Shown: positions 52,408 through 62,087 of the stretch, piece by piece
Numbering within the stretch: the stretch's first letter is position 1
Layout of the letters: each line of letters begins with the position of its first letter
DNA from: CANMUM01 sp965263365
GTDB lineage: Bacteria > Pseudomonadota > Alphaproteobacteria > Rhodobacterales > Rhodobacteraceae
Assembly: GCA_965263365.1 (NCBI GenBank)
Contig: OZ253672.1
Coordinates: forward strand, 620,001-684,000
Reading direction: 5' to 3'
Length of the DNA: 64,000 nucleotides
Made by a program: the position numbers and the translations under genes
The notes under the pieces: model-generated
Told to the model about the DNA's origin: nothing
Database searches by the model: none
The model's input: the letters and a program-made list of their open reading frames with translations, nothing else

Positions 52408-55248
52408 ATGGCTGATCTAAAAAATATTGAAGTACGGGGCGCGCGCGAGCACAACCTTAAAAATGTGAGTTTAGACTTGCCGCGTGATAAGCTCGTGGTC
52501 GTGACGGGGCCGTCGGGTTCTGGAAAATCTTCCTTGGCTTTCGATACAATTTATGCGGAAGGCCAGCGCCGTTATGTTGAGAGCTTATCGGCATATGCGC
52601 GGCAATTTTTAAACATGATGCAAAAGCCCGATATTGACCATATATCAGGCCTTTCGCCCGCGATTTCAATTGAGCAAAAAACAACCTCTAAAAATCCGCG
52701 TTCGACCGTTGGAACGGTTACCGAGATTTATGACTATCTCAGATTGCTTTTTGCGCGTGTCGGCGTCCCGATCTCGCCTGCAACCGGTCTTCCGATTGAA
52801 GCGCAACAAGTGTCAGATATGGTAGACCGGATTATGCAAATGGAGACGGGTACCCGTTTTTACTTGCTTGCACCGATCGTGCGTGACCGTAAAGGGGAAT
52901 ATAAAAAAGAGCTTCAGGATCTTCAAAAGCAAGGATTTGAGCGGGTTAAAATTAACGGTGCGTTTTACGATATTGGCGATGCGCCTGTTTTGGATAAGAA
53001 ATTTCGGCATAATATTGATGTCGTTGTGGATCGCTTGGTTTCAAAAGAAGGAATTGAAACGCGCCTTGCAGACAGCTTGCGCACCGCGCTTGATCTTACA
53101 GACGGAATTGCGGTTGTGGAAACTGCACCTCAAGAAGGCGATGCTGAGCGCATTATCTATTCGGAAAAATTTGCGTGTCCAGTTTCAGGGTTTACAATTC
53201 CTGAAATTGAGCCGCGGCTTTTTTCTTTTAATGCGCCTTTTGGTGCTTGTCCTAGCTGTGATGGTTTGGGTGTTGAACTCTATTTCGATCCGGACTTGGT
53301 CGTTCCTGATACAAGTTTAAGTTTAATGGAAGGGGCCCTTGCTCCGTGGTCGCGCGCCTCTACACCGAGCCCATATTACCGGCAAACGCTCGAGGCCATT
53401 GCGCGTCATTATGGTTTTGATGTGCATAAGCCTTGGAAAAATTTAAGTAAGAAAAATCAAGACATTATGCTATTTGGCTCCGGCCAAAAGGAAATTCCTT
53501 TTCGCTTTGATGAAAACGGACGTGTCTATGAAGTTACACGTAAGTTTGAGGGTGTTATTCCCAATCTCGAGCGTCGCTACCGCGAAACCGATAGCAATAT
53601 GATGCGTGAACAATTTGAACGATATCAAAATAATCGACCCTGTGGTGACTGTGGCGGCTATCGCTTACGCCCTGAAGCATTGGCGGTGAAGATTGACGGG
53701 CTGCATATCGGTGAATTTGTGCGCTTTTCAATCAAAGAATCGTTAGCGTGGATCGAAAGCGTTCCTAAAAAATTGACCGCACAGCAAAATGAGATCGGGC
53801 AGGCGATATTTAAAGAAATCCGTGAACGTTTGGGCTTTCTTGCCAATGTGGGTCTTGATTATTTGGCTTTGAGCCGCGCCTCGGGAACTCTATCGGGTGG
53901 GGAAAGTCAGCGCATTCGTCTGGCCTCCCAAATCGGATCCGGACTTCAAGGCGTTTTGTATGTACTTGATGAGCCGTCAATTGGCCTTCATCAGCGCGAC
54001 AATGGACGCTTGCTAACGACACTTAAAAATTTACGCGATCAAGGCAATACGGTCATTGTGGTTGAACATGATGAGGAAGCCATTCGAGCCGCTGATCATG
54101 TGGTTGATATTGGCCCTGGTGCAGGTGTTCACGGTGGCAATATTGTGGCAAGTGGATCACCAGAAGAAATCGCCGGTAATGTGGGGTCGATTACGGGGGA
54201 CTATCTTGCTGGGCGCAAGGAAATTGCGGTTCCGACTGAGAGGCGAAAGGGGACTGGGAAAACCGTCTCGGTTAAAAACGCAACTGGCAATAATTTGCAG
54301 AATGTGTCGGTTGATTTTCCCCTTGGTAAGTTTGTATGCGTCACGGGCGTTTCGGGGGGTGGAAAATCAACGCTTACAATTGAAACACTTTTTAAGACCG
54401 CCTCAATGCGTTTGAACGGTGCGAAGCAAACACCCGCGCCTTGTGACGGGGTCGAGGGTTTGCATTATCTTGATAAAGTCATTGATATTGATCAAAGCCC
54501 GATTGGGCGCACGCCACGTTCAAACCCTGCGACATACACGGGTGCCTTTGGTCCGATTAGAGATTGGTTCGCGGGCTTGCCCGAATCTAAGGCGCGCGGA
54601 TATAAGCCAGGGCGTTTTTCATTTAACGTGAAAGGTGGGCGTTGTGAGGCTTGTCAAGGCGATGGTGTTATTAAAATCGAAATGCATTTCTTGCCAGATG
54701 TTTATGTGACTTGTGAGAGTTGTAAGGGCAAGCGATATAATCGTGAGACGCTCGAAGTGAAGTTTAAGGGTAAATCGATTAGTGATATTTTACATATGAC
54801 GGTTGAAGAGGCTGAGGGCTTTTTTGCGGCGATGCCTGCGATTCGTGATAAGTTGACCGCTTTACGCCGCGTGGGGCTTGATTATATTACTGTCGGTCAA
54901 CAAGCCACAACTCTATCAGGTGGGGAAGCGCAGCGTGTTAAGCTTTCAAAGGAACTCTCGAAGCGTGCGACCGGACGAACATTATATATTCTTGATGAAC
55001 CCACCACAGGACTTCACTTTGAAGATGTGCGAAAACTTTTAGAGGTTTTACATGAGCTTGTTGAACAGGGAAATTCTGTCGTGGTGATTGAACACAATCT
55101 TGATGTGATTAAAACTGCTGATTGGATTATTGATATTGGCCCCGAGGGCGGCGATGGCGGTGGACAGATCGTGGCAGAGGGCACACCTGAAGATGTTGCC
55201 AAAGTCAGCGAAAGCCACACGGGGCGCTATCTTAAAGGAATGCTTTGA
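52408..55248 (+). CDS. uvrA: excinuclease ABC subunit A
   Basis: 946 residues, full length. Two ABC ATPase halves: Walker A VTGPSGSGKSSLAFDT and VTGVSGGGKSTLTIET; signatures LSGGESQRIRLASQ and LSGGEAQRVKLSKEL; zinc finger CEACQGDGVIKIEM to CESCKGKRYN. The first zinc module reads CPVSG and not CxxC, as in other alphaproteobacteria. Damage recognition in nucleotide excision repair. No canonical LexA box in the 129 bases upstream. Confidence 0.97.
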   Translation: MADLKNIEVRGAREHNLKNVSLDLPRDKLVVVTGPSGSGKSSLAFDTIYAEGQRRYVESLSAYARQFLNMMQKPDIDHISGLSPAISIEQKTTSKNPRSTVGTVTEIYDYLRLLFARVGVPISPATGLPIEAQQVSDMVDRIMQMETGTRFYLLAPIVRDRKGEYKKELQDLQKQGFERVKINGAFYDIGDAPVLDKKFRHNIDVVVDRLVSKEGIETRLADSLRTALDLTDGIAVVETAPQEGDAERIIYSEKFACPVSGFTIPEIEPRLFSFNAPFGACPSCDGLGVELYFDPDLVVPDTSLSLMEGALAPWSRASTPSPYYRQTLEAIARHYGFDVHKPWKNLSKKNQDIMLFGSGQKEIPFRFDENGRVYEVTRKFEGVIPNLERRYRETDSNMMREQFERYQNNRPCGDCGGYRLRPEALAVKIDGLHIGEFVRFSIKESLAWIESVPKKLTAQQNEIGQAIFKEIRERLGFLANVGLDYLALSRASGTLSGGESQRIRLASQIGSGLQGVLYVLDEPSIGLHQRDNGRLLTTLKNLRDQGNTVIVVEHDEEAIRAADHVVDIGPGAGVHGGNIVASGSPEEIAGNVGSITGDYLAGRKEIAVPTERRKGTGKTVSVKNATGNNLQNVSVDFPLGKFVCVTGVSGGGKSTLTIETLFKTASMRLNGAKQTPAPCDGVEGLHYLDKVIDIDQSPIGRTPRSNPATYTGAFGPIRDWFAGLPESKARGYKPGRFSFNVKGGRCEACQGDGVIKIEMHFLPDVYVTCESCKGKRYNRETLEVKFKGKSISDILHMTVEEAEGFFAAMPAIRDKLTALRRVGLDYITVGQQATTLSGGEAQRVKLSKELSKRATGRTLYILDEPTTGLHFEDVRKLLEVLHELVEQGNSVVVIEHNLDVIKTADWIIDIGPEGGDGGGQIVAEGTPEDVAKVSESHTGRYLKGML

Positions 55249-55249
55249 G

Positions 55250-55573
55250 TTGGAGGCAGGCGCGCAACTCATAATTTGGTTCATCGTTGCGTTGACTGCT
55301 AAGTTTTTGTCCGCGCCTTTGCATTTGATTATATGGGGCGTCAGCCTCACATTTATCTGGCACCTAGGTTTTGCATCAAGTGAGGATGAGAATGGAGAGC
55401 CAATCAGAAGGTTGTGGCTACGAAAGCTTTATGTAATTTGCCTTTACTTTCAGCTTTCAATATTTGGCGTTACAGAGAGTTATTGGGTATCAAAACACAT
55501 CCTTCGCTTTGATTATACATCAATTGCAAAAGATAGACGAAAAGACCTCGGCAATTTTCTGATCGATGAATGA
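55250..55573 (+). CDS. small membrane protein, unknown
   Basis: 107 residues with two or three hydrophobic helices (AQLIIWFIVALTAKFLSAPL, LIIWGVSLTFIWHLGFASS, LYVICLYFQLSIFGVTESYW). TTG start at 55250 two bases after the uvrA stop; the frame is open into uvrA but those codons are a shadow. I recognise no family. Confidence 0.5.
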   Translation: MEAGAQLIIWFIVALTAKFLSAPLHLIIWGVSLTFIWHLGFASSEDENGEPIRRLWLRKLYVICLYFQLSIFGVTESYWVSKHILRFDYTSIAKDRRKDLGNFLIDE

Positions 55574-55574
55574 A

Positions 55575-55712
55575 CTAACTTGGCGCGCGCCATTCAATGC
55601 GCGTGCGGCGAATGGCCTTGCAATTTGGGCATTTGATACGCGGCTTCTTCCCATAGCCTTGCGCGCGGTAACGCAGGCCACCAATCGCGCGGATATTGGT
55701 CTCAAGCGACAT
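55575..55712 (-). CDS. small zinc-knuckle-like protein (Com-like, possibly degenerate)
   Basis: A 45-residue frame, MSLETNIRAIGGLRYRAQGY followed by a KCPNCKAIRR motif. Start and KCPxC part resemble the Mu Com-type translation regulators, which have a second CxxC near the N-terminus; here that is missing in this frame, while CREC appears just upstream in another frame. It may be a frameshifted remnant. The rest of the 329-base gap 55574-55902 shows nothing else. Confidence 0.35.
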   Translation of the reverse strand: MSLETNIRAIGGLRYRAQGYGKKPRIKCPNCKAIRRTRIEWRAPS

Positions 55713-55902
55713 TCGCGGCAAATCACAATCGAGTGCTGCGATTCTTCGTTAGCTTAAATGGCTTTGCCATCGGGCCAGTATTTGAGCAGGAATAACCAGT
55801 TCAACATGTTTTCACTAAAGCACATTTTAAACAAAAATCAAAATTTCCTCTTGGCTAGTCTTTCATTGTGATCTAGGTTCTTGAAAGAATAGGGATCAAA
55901 AA

Positions 55903-56328
55903 ATGAAAACAAAAACATGGCTACAAATTGAAGGGTTGTTGGTTTTTATTTGCGCAATCTGTTACGGGTTTGCGCCTTTCTGGGACTTAAGCTGGTTTTA
56001 TATCGGGCTTTTCGTGTTTATCTTCTTTGCCTTTGATCTCTCTATGCTGGGCTACCTGATCAACCCGCGCGTCGGCGCGCATTTTTATAACCTTATCCAC
56101 AGCTATACTTTGCCTATCATCATAATCGCGGCGCAGTTCGTGCTATTTGATTTCGTGACACTAACCTCGCCTTTGGATTTTTTCTTTCCGTACATACTGC
56201 CCCTATGGTTAGCGCATATCGGGTTTGATCGCATGATCGGATATGGCTTGAAAGAAACAACTTCATTTCATGACACGCATCTCGGTCGCATTGTGAGTAG
56301 ATCTGATCAAAACAAACGTCTCGATTAA
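55903..56328 (+). CDS. DUF4260 membrane protein
   Basis: 141 residues with four hydrophobic helices and the family ends: NPRVGAHFYNLIHSYTLP and, near the C-terminus, HIGFDRMIGYGLKETTSFHD then THLGRI. DUF4260 has no known function. Single gene with AGGGATC before the ATG. Confidence 0.82.
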   Translation: MKTKTWLQIEGLLVFICAICYGFAPFWDLSWFYIGLFVFIFFAFDLSMLGYLINPRVGAHFYNLIHSYTLPIIIIAAQFVLFDFVTLTSPLDFFFPYILPLWLAHIGFDRMIGYGLKETTSFHDTHLGRIVSRSDQNKRLD

Positions 56329-56454
56329 CGACGGCATTTTCTCGCACGGTTCGTTCGTGTCTGTAACAAATCAACTTAATCGGAGTATTTTTTGTGAATT
56401 TTGACTTGCAATTTCATGTGAGCGGAAGCAAGCTGTGAAGAAAAGGAGATCGTT

Positions 56455-56898
56455 TTGCGCATATCAGATATTCTCAAGTCAAAATCTAGTCAGGATATCA
56501 TCAGTATTTCACCAAAAAGTAGTATTGCAACGGCGGCTGAGATGTTGTCTGAGCGAAGGATTGGTTCACTCATTGTGTCTAATGACGGCGGCAAAACACT
56601 CACAGGAATTTTGTCTGAGCGCGATATTGTTCGTCGTTTGGGAACATCGGGTCCAGAATGCATGGAGCTTGAGGTTGCTGAGCTGATGACTGCCAATGTT
56701 AAGACGATTGAAGTCGATGCAGCTTCACAAAAGGCGCTTGAAATTATGACTGAGGGTAAGTTTCGCCATATGCCTGTTGTTGAGGGGGGGGAAATTATCG
56801 GGATGATTTCGATCGGCGATGTTGTCGCCGCAAGGTTGAAGCAAATTGAAAATGAAAATGCGGCTCTCAATGACATGATTTCTGGAGCTGCTTATTAG
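56455..56898 (+). CDS. tandem CBS-domain protein
   Basis: 147 residues, two CBS domains and nothing else: ISPKSSIATAAEMLSERRIG, LTGILSERDIVRRLG; MTANVKTIEVDAASQKALEI, MPVVEGGEIIGMISIGDVV. Such stand-alone pairs bind adenine nucleotides and act as sensors. TTG start at 56455, six bases after AAGGAG. Confidence 0.88.
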   Translation: MRISDILKSKSSQDIISISPKSSIATAAEMLSERRIGSLIVSNDGGKTLTGILSERDIVRRLGTSGPECMELEVAELMTANVKTIEVDAASQKALEIMTEGKFRHMPVVEGGEIIGMISIGDVVAARLKQIENENAALNDMISGAAY

Positions 56899-56971
56899 TT
56901 TGGCATTGAACTCGTGATCTCCTCCCTTTAGGGTGCGATTTGTTTTTAGGCTTAAGAATTGGGAGTCTGAT

Positions 56972-57472
56972 TTGCCGAAAAGAATAGGATTATATCCGGG
57001 CACATTTGATCCCGTTACGCTCGGACATCGTGATATCATTCATCGCGCGGCTGCGATCGTTGATGAATTGGTGATCGCAGTTGCGATTAATCGTGATAAA
57101 AAACCATTATTTTCACTAGAAGAGCGACATGAAATGATGTCGCGGGTTGCTGAAGAAGTGCAATCTGAAACAGAATGTGTTGTCCGTGTCGTTCCGTTCG
57201 AAAATTTACTTGTCGATTTTGCGAAAGCGCATAATGCAAATTTGCTCATTCGCGGGCTAAGGGCGGTTTCTGATTTTGAATATGAATATCAGATGGTTGG
57301 AATGAATAGAGCGCTTGATCCTGAGCTCGAAACAGTTTTTTTGATGTCTGACGGAAAATATCAAGCCATTGCATCAAGACTCGTGAAAGAAATAGCGCGC
57401 CTCGGAGGACAAGTCACAAATTTTGTGTCTCCGCATGTTGAAAAAGCGCTCAAAGCCAAATTTGTTAAATAG
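56972..57472 (+). CDS. coaD: phosphopantetheine adenylyltransferase
   Basis: 166 residues: RIGLYPGTFDPVTLGHRDII with the TxGH-type nucleotidyltransferase motif, FENLLVDFAKAHNANLLIRG, LRAVSDFEYEYQMVGMNRAL, and SRLVKEIARLGGQVTNFV. Fourth step of CoA synthesis. The TTG at 56972 after GGGAG gives the standard N-terminus; the frame extends upstream. Confidence 0.95.
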   Translation: MPKRIGLYPGTFDPVTLGHRDIIHRAAAIVDELVIAVAINRDKKPLFSLEERHEMMSRVAEEVQSETECVVRVVPFENLLVDFAKAHNANLLIRGLRAVSDFEYEYQMVGMNRALDPELETVFLMSDGKYQAIASRLVKEIARLGGQVTNFVSPHVEKALKAKFVK

Positions 57473-57493
57473 TTTTTATAAATAGAGGAAAAA

Positions 57494-57985
57494 ATGTCAG
57501 AGAATTTACGTATTCAACTCAAAGATGGGGATGTAGTGATTTCACTACTTGAAAAATCAGCGCCAGAACATGTTGCGCGCATTAAGACGCTTGCGCAAGA
57601 AGGGTCTTATGACAATGTCGCTTTTCACCGTGTCATTGATGGCTTTATGGCGCAAACAGGCGATGTAGAGCACGGGAATATGGAAAACGATTATAATGCG
57701 GCGCGGGCGGGGACTGGAGGCTCAAAGCTTCCTAATGTTAGAGCCGAGTTCTCGAATTTACCTTTTGAAAGAGGGACGTGCGGTATGGCACGCGCGATGG
57801 ATCCCAATAGCGCTAATTCTCAATTTTTTATCATGTTTCAGGAAGGACATTTCCTAAATGGTCAATATACCGTCTGGGGACAAGTAACCAAAGGGATGGA
57901 ATTTGTTGACAAGATCACGCGTGGGGAGCCGCCTGCCAGCCCTGACCGGATGATAAAAGTGACAGTGGAGCCTTCGGATGCGTAA
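57494..57985 (+). CDS. ppiB: cytoplasmic peptidyl-prolyl isomerase (cyclophilin)
   Basis: 163 residues without a signal peptide: YDNVAFHRVIDGFMAQTGDV, GTGGSKLPNVRAEFSNLPFE, MARAMDPNSANSQFFIMFQE, WGQVTKGMEFVDKI. Catalytic Arg in FHRVI. It overlaps the exported paralogue by 8 bases and follows coaD. Confidence 0.94.
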   Translation: MSENLRIQLKDGDVVISLLEKSAPEHVARIKTLAQEGSYDNVAFHRVIDGFMAQTGDVEHGNMENDYNAARAGTGGSKLPNVRAEFSNLPFERGTCGMARAMDPNSANSQFFIMFQEGHFLNGQYTVWGQVTKGMEFVDKITRGEPPASPDRMIKVTVEPSDA

Positions 57986-58538
57986 ATTAATTTCCGCTTT
58001 GCTGTGTTGTGTCAGTTTTGGAATCAGTGCTGAGCCTTATCTTGTACTGACCATTGAAGGTGAGGCTTCGGGTGAGGTCGTGATTAATTTGAGACCTGAT
58101 CTTGCCCCTAAACATGTTGAACGCGTGATTGAGCTATCTCAAACCGGTGCTTACGACAATGTTGTTTTTCACCGTGTGATCGAAGGTTTTATGGCGCAAA
58201 CAGGCGATGTTGAGCACGGTGTCGTTGGTGGTAACATTAATTTAGCGGGAACGGGAGGATCTGATCTTCCCGATTTGCCAGCAGAGTTCTCAAATCAAGC
58301 TTTCGATAAGGGTGTTGTGGGCATGGCGCGTTCAAGTGCACCGAATAGCGCAAATTCGCAGTTTTTTATTATGTTTGAAGATGGGCATTTTTTGAACAAC
58401 CAGTATACTGTTTTTGGCGAAGTTGTCGAAGGGCAGGCGGTCGTTGATGCGATTAAAAAAGGGGATTCTGGGCAAAATGGTGCGATCCAAGGTGATCCCG
58501 ATTTTATCGCAAAGGCGGTCATTGTAGATTCGCTTTAA
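57978..58538 (+). CDS. exported peptidyl-prolyl isomerase (cyclophilin)
   Basis: 186 residues: signal peptide (MRKLISALLCCVSFGISA) and a cyclophilin domain close to the previous gene: YDNVVFHRVIEGFMAQTGDV, ARSSAPNSANSQFFIMFEDG, FGEVVEGQAVVDAIKKG. A tandem pair for cytoplasm and periplasm. Last gene of the coaD string. Confidence 0.93.
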   Translation: MRKLISALLCCVSFGISAEPYLVLTIEGEASGEVVINLRPDLAPKHVERVIELSQTGAYDNVVFHRVIEGFMAQTGDVEHGVVGGNINLAGTGGSDLPDLPAEFSNQAFDKGVVGMARSSAPNSANSQFFIMFEDGHFLNNQYTVFGEVVEGQAVVDAIKKGDSGQNGAIQGDPDFIAKAVIVDSL

Positions 58539-58584
58539 TCCTCAAAATAGTGAAGGTTAATTTAGAAAAAGATTGGAGATTGTG

Positions 58585-58980
58585 ATGATCGTTGCCCCTT
58601 TTGTAAGTTTGCTGATCCTGCTCGGGGTCGTCTTGTCTTTTCGTGTCATTTTTGTGCGAAGAGATGAAAAAATATTGCTTGGAGAGGGCGATAGCGATAA
58701 GTTGATAAAGCGTTCCCGTGCGTTTGGAAATTATAGTGAATATACACCGCTCATAATCGCGGTTTGGATCATAGCGGAGCTTCAAGAAACGTCGGGTATT
58801 TTGCTGTATCTGTTAGCAGTCACAGGTCTGGTAGGGCGCGCGTTACACGCCTATTCGTTTTATGAAGGCCTTGAAGTGTCAGGGCATTACCGGTTCCGTC
58901 GTTTAGGAATGATGCTGACTTTCTTCACGCTTGCTTTCGGGGCGATCGTCGTATTTATTGGATCTCTGGGTATCTTCTAA
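58585..58980 (+). CDS. MAPEG-family membrane protein
   Basis: 131 residues, four helices: FVSLLILLGVVLSFRVIFVR, KRSRAFGNYSEYTPLIIAVW, LYLLAVTGLVGRALHAYSFY, RRLGMMLTFFTLAFGAIVVF. MAPEG proteins relate to glutathione-linked membrane enzymes; substrates in bacteria are mostly unknown. ATG 58585 after TTGGAG; its 3' 78 bases overlap the next, opposite gene. Confidence 0.85.
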   Translation: MIVAPFVSLLILLGVVLSFRVIFVRRDEKILLGEGDSDKLIKRSRAFGNYSEYTPLIIAVWIIAELQETSGILLYLLAVTGLVGRALHAYSFYEGLEVSGHYRFRRLGMMLTFFTLAFGAIVVFIGSLGIF

Positions 58981-59574
58981 GACATCAGGAGCGTTCAACT
59001 TTACTGAATTCTCGCGATCAAAATATTCTTCTTTAAGGCCCTCGATGAGCGCTTTGGGGCCAAGTCCTGTGTGCAACAGTAGTCCGAAAAAGCTTAAAGC
59101 AACAAAGAGCCAGCCCCATATCCCCATCGCTTCTGACAAATTTTGAACATTCAAAATCACGCCGATAAACAATAAAAACCAAGCAAAATTTGCGACGCCG
59201 CGCATGCCAACCCATGCCAATACGATTGCCCCAATGACAAGAGCGACCTTTATCGTTGTAAAAAGCCCGTCTCCGATCACGATCTGAATGAGACTCGAGA
59301 AAATGAAAAACATTACAAAGGCGGAAACGAGATTATATATTGAAAATTGAAACTTTAATATGCCTCTTAAGTAAAGGGGCACAAGAAGTCCGATTCCTAA
59401 AAAACCAGAAAGTAGTCCGGGCGTGATTCGCATTTCTTTGGTGAAGAAAAACAGATAACTGCCTTCAAAACGTCCAAATAATGCGATCGCCGCCGCGCCG
59501 AAGAGGGCACATAAAGCAAGGAGGCGCTTCGAGGTTTGAGGGATAGGCTCATCACTTAAAAACTTAGAAAACAA
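58903..59574 (-). CDS. multi-pass membrane protein, unknown
   Basis: 223 residues: about six hydrophobic helices up to residue 180 and a polar, charged C-terminal tail (ENSVKLNAPDVLEDTQRSNK onward). It is one base from the tyrS start on the same strand. The tail overlaps the MAPEG gene, so the true stop could lie there by default. No family recognised. Confidence 0.65.
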   Translation of the reverse strand: MFSKFLSDEPIPQTSKRLLALCALFGAAAIALFGRFEGSYLFFFTKEMRITPGLLSGFLGIGLLVPLYLRGILKFQFSIYNLVSAFVMFFIFSSLIQIVIGDGLFTTIKVALVIGAIVLAWVGMRGVANFAWFLLFIGVILNVQNLSEAMGIWGWLFVALSFFGLLLHTGLGPKALIEGLKEEYFDRENSVKLNAPDVLEDTQRSNKYDDRPESKREESQHHS

Positions 59575-59575
59575 T

Positions 59576-60826
59576 TTAGTCTCCGATTTTCACGATCGCA
59601 TGACGCTTTTTTCCAGCCGAGATTTTCATGCCTTGACCAATTTGATCTGCAGATAATTTTAATAGAGGGTCAGAAATTTTTTTATCGTCAATTTTGGCGG
59701 CTCCATCTTGTATGAGACGCCGTGCTTTAGAATTACTTTCAGCCAGACCAGCTTCAACAAATAACGCTGTGATCGCAAATTCAGCGCCGCTCACAACTAC
59801 TGTGGGCAAGTCATCACCTACGCCCCCTTTCTCAAAAACCTCACGGGCAGTCAATTCAGCAGCGGCCGCTGCGGCTTCGCCGTGACATAATTTAGTTACT
59901 TCATTCGCTAAAATGACTTTCGCAGCATTGATTTCACTGCCTTCAAGCTTTCCTAAGCGTTTACATTCTTCGACGGGAAGTTCCGTGAATAATTTTAAGA
60001 ATTTGCCCGTGTCAGCGTCGGTTGTGTTGCGCCAAAATTGCCAAAATTCGTAGGGTGAGAGCATTTCTGCATTTAACCAGACCGCGCCGCCTTGAGATTT
60101 GCCCATTTTTTTACCGTCTGATGTTGTCAATAGCGGCGTGGTTAATCCAAATACGCTTGCGTCCATTTTGCGACGAGACAATTCAATTCCATTGACGATA
60201 TTTCCCCATTGATCCGAACCGCCCATCTGAAGCAAGCAGCCGTATCTGTTATAGAGTTCCATGAAGTCATAGGCTTGAAGGATCATATAATTGAATTCTA
60301 AAAATGAGAGTGACTGCTCGCGATCAATGCGTGACTTGACGCTTTCAAAACTCAACATTCGATTAACCGAGAAATGGCGACCGATATCGCGCAAAAATTC
60401 AAGATAATTGAGATCATCAAGCCATTCTGCGTTATTGAGCATCAAAGCACGATTTTCGCCGCTATCATAGTTTAAGTACTTCGCAAAAACAGACTTCATT
60501 GAATTAATATTTGACTTGATATGTGTGTCGTCGAGTAGGGGACGCTCATCGGAACGGAAGGAAGGATCGCCAACTTTGGTTGTACCTCCCCCCATGAGTG
60601 TGATTGGCTGATGCCCGCATTTTTGAAGCCATCTAAGGATCATAATGTTCATCAAATGCCCGACATGGAGTGATTTTGCCGTTGCGTCATAGCCGATATA
60701 AGCGGACAGAATCCCTTTGTTTAGGGCTTGATCCAGCGCTTCAAGATGTGTGCAGTCATTATAAAAGCCACGCTCAATCATCACATTTAGAAAGTCTGAC
60801 TTGGGGATATAGTTTTGCGTGGTCAT
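59576..60826 (-). CDS. tyrS: tyrosyl-tRNA synthetase
   Basis: 416 residues, class I: AYIGYDATAKSLHVGHLMNI with the HIGH-type HVGH, MGGSDQWGNIVNGIEL, KKMGKSQGGAVWLNA (KMSKS), and a C-terminal S4 domain (AGLAESNSKARRLIQDGAAK). Full length for the bacterial type. Confidence 0.96.
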   Translation of the reverse strand: MTTQNYIPKSDFLNVMIERGFYNDCTHLEALDQALNKGILSAYIGYDATAKSLHVGHLMNIMILRWLQKCGHQPITLMGGGTTKVGDPSFRSDERPLLDDTHIKSNINSMKSVFAKYLNYDSGENRALMLNNAEWLDDLNYLEFLRDIGRHFSVNRMLSFESVKSRIDREQSLSFLEFNYMILQAYDFMELYNRYGCLLQMGGSDQWGNIVNGIELSRRKMDASVFGLTTPLLTTSDGKKMGKSQGGAVWLNAEMLSPYEFWQFWRNTTDADTGKFLKLFTELPVEECKRLGKLEGSEINAAKVILANEVTKLCHGEAAAAAAELTAREVFEKGGVGDDLPTVVVSGAEFAITALFVEAGLAESNSKARRLIQDGAAKIDDKKISDPLLKLSADQIGQGMKISAGKKRHAIVKIGD

Positions 60827-60924
60827 TTGATTCTCTTCATTTTTTAGATATTTTCTTCTAAGGGCGCAGGCGTAAAATGTGAAGCCCGACTTGCACTTAG
60901 ATAGAGCAAGGTTATAGTTGCGGC

Positions 60925-61989
60925 ATGATAAAAGAAATACGTATTTTGGGTTTGATGTCTGGTACTTCTCTTGATGGGGTGGATGCAGCGATTTTACATT
61001 TTCGAGATGGGCAAGTCACCAAGCGTGGGGCAAGCAGTTTTGAGCCATATACTGAGCGAGAGCGCGAAATTTTGCGCGCCAATCTTGGGGAGTGGAAGGT
61101 TAGCCAGGCTGCCTTGGATGCGATTCACAACGCGCATAGGCGTGCGATCAGCGCCTTGGAGGGTGAATTTGATTGTGTTGGTTTTCATGGTCAGACGCTC
61201 GCGCATGATCCCACGCGCGCACGGACGTTTCAAGCGGGTGATCCTTCTCAATTGGAGGTCGATTGTCCGGTTTACTATGATTTTCGGTCTCGCGATATGT
61301 GCGAAGGCGGTGAGGGCGCGCCGCTTCTCCCAGTTTATCATTACGCACTCGCAAAGGAACTCAATTTTAAATCGAGTGTCATTTTTTTGAATATTGGCGG
61401 CGTATCAAATTTGACCTTGGTCCGCGGTGATTTGCCACCTGAGGAAGGACTTATATCGCTTGATTGTGGTCCGGGAAATGCAATTATCGATGATCTGGTG
61501 TGGACATCAACAGATGAGCGCTTTGACCGTGATGGCGCTCTGGCAAGGACTGGTGTGGTCAATGAAGAACTCGTTTTAGAGGCGATGAAACACCCATTTT
61601 TTGCACTCGAGGCGCCGAAATCTTTGGATCGCAATAGTTTTGATGATTTTGCCGCAAAGCTTGTTAAGCTAGATTTGAATGATGCGGTCGCGACAGCAAG
61701 TGCATTCACGATTGCCTGCATTCAAAAAGCCATAAATGATATTGGATTAAATGATGTACCTGTCATAGCGTGCGGAGGGGGGCGAAAAAATCTATTCCTT
61801 TTAGAAGGAATTGGCGCTAAAGATATAGATGAGTTCGGACTTGATGGAGATATGATCGAAGCCGAAGGTTTTGCCTATTTGGCAAATTGCTACATGCTTC
61901 ACTTACCAATTAGTTTTCCAATGACGACCGGTGTTAAAAAGCCGATGCGGGGTGGAAAAAAATGGGAGCCAAATCGTTCAAATATTTGA
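60925..61989 (+). CDS. anmK: anhydro-N-acetylmuramic acid kinase
   Basis: 354 residues: LGLMSGTSLDGVDAAILHF, CVGFHGQTLAHDPTR, FLNIGGVSNLTLV, SLDCGPGNAIIDDLV, VPVIACGGGRKNLFLLE. Phosphorylates anhydroMurNAc in cell-wall recycling, in line with the AmpD-type amidase at 21286. Divergent from tyrS with 98 bases between. Confidence 0.95.
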   Translation: MIKEIRILGLMSGTSLDGVDAAILHFRDGQVTKRGASSFEPYTEREREILRANLGEWKVSQAALDAIHNAHRRAISALEGEFDCVGFHGQTLAHDPTRARTFQAGDPSQLEVDCPVYYDFRSRDMCEGGEGAPLLPVYHYALAKELNFKSSVIFLNIGGVSNLTLVRGDLPPEEGLISLDCGPGNAIIDDLVWTSTDERFDRDGALARTGVVNEELVLEAMKHPFFALEAPKSLDRNSFDDFAAKLVKLDLNDAVATASAFTIACIQKAINDIGLNDVPVIACGGGRKNLFLLEGIGAKDIDEFGLDGDMIEAEGFAYLANCYMLHLPISFPMTTGVKKPMRGGKKWEPNRSNI

Positions 61990-62087
61990 TTATTTTATAT
62001 TTAGCGTATTTTTTTAAGTTTAGAGGCGCAACATAGCGCTAAGTATGAGAGAAAAGTGAATCGAAACGATATTGCAAATACGAAACT

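Noticed and set aside
55520..55726. 68-codon minus-strand frame
   Set aside because: It overlaps the Com-like frame in another phase and the end of the membrane protein gene; only its CREC pair is of interest.
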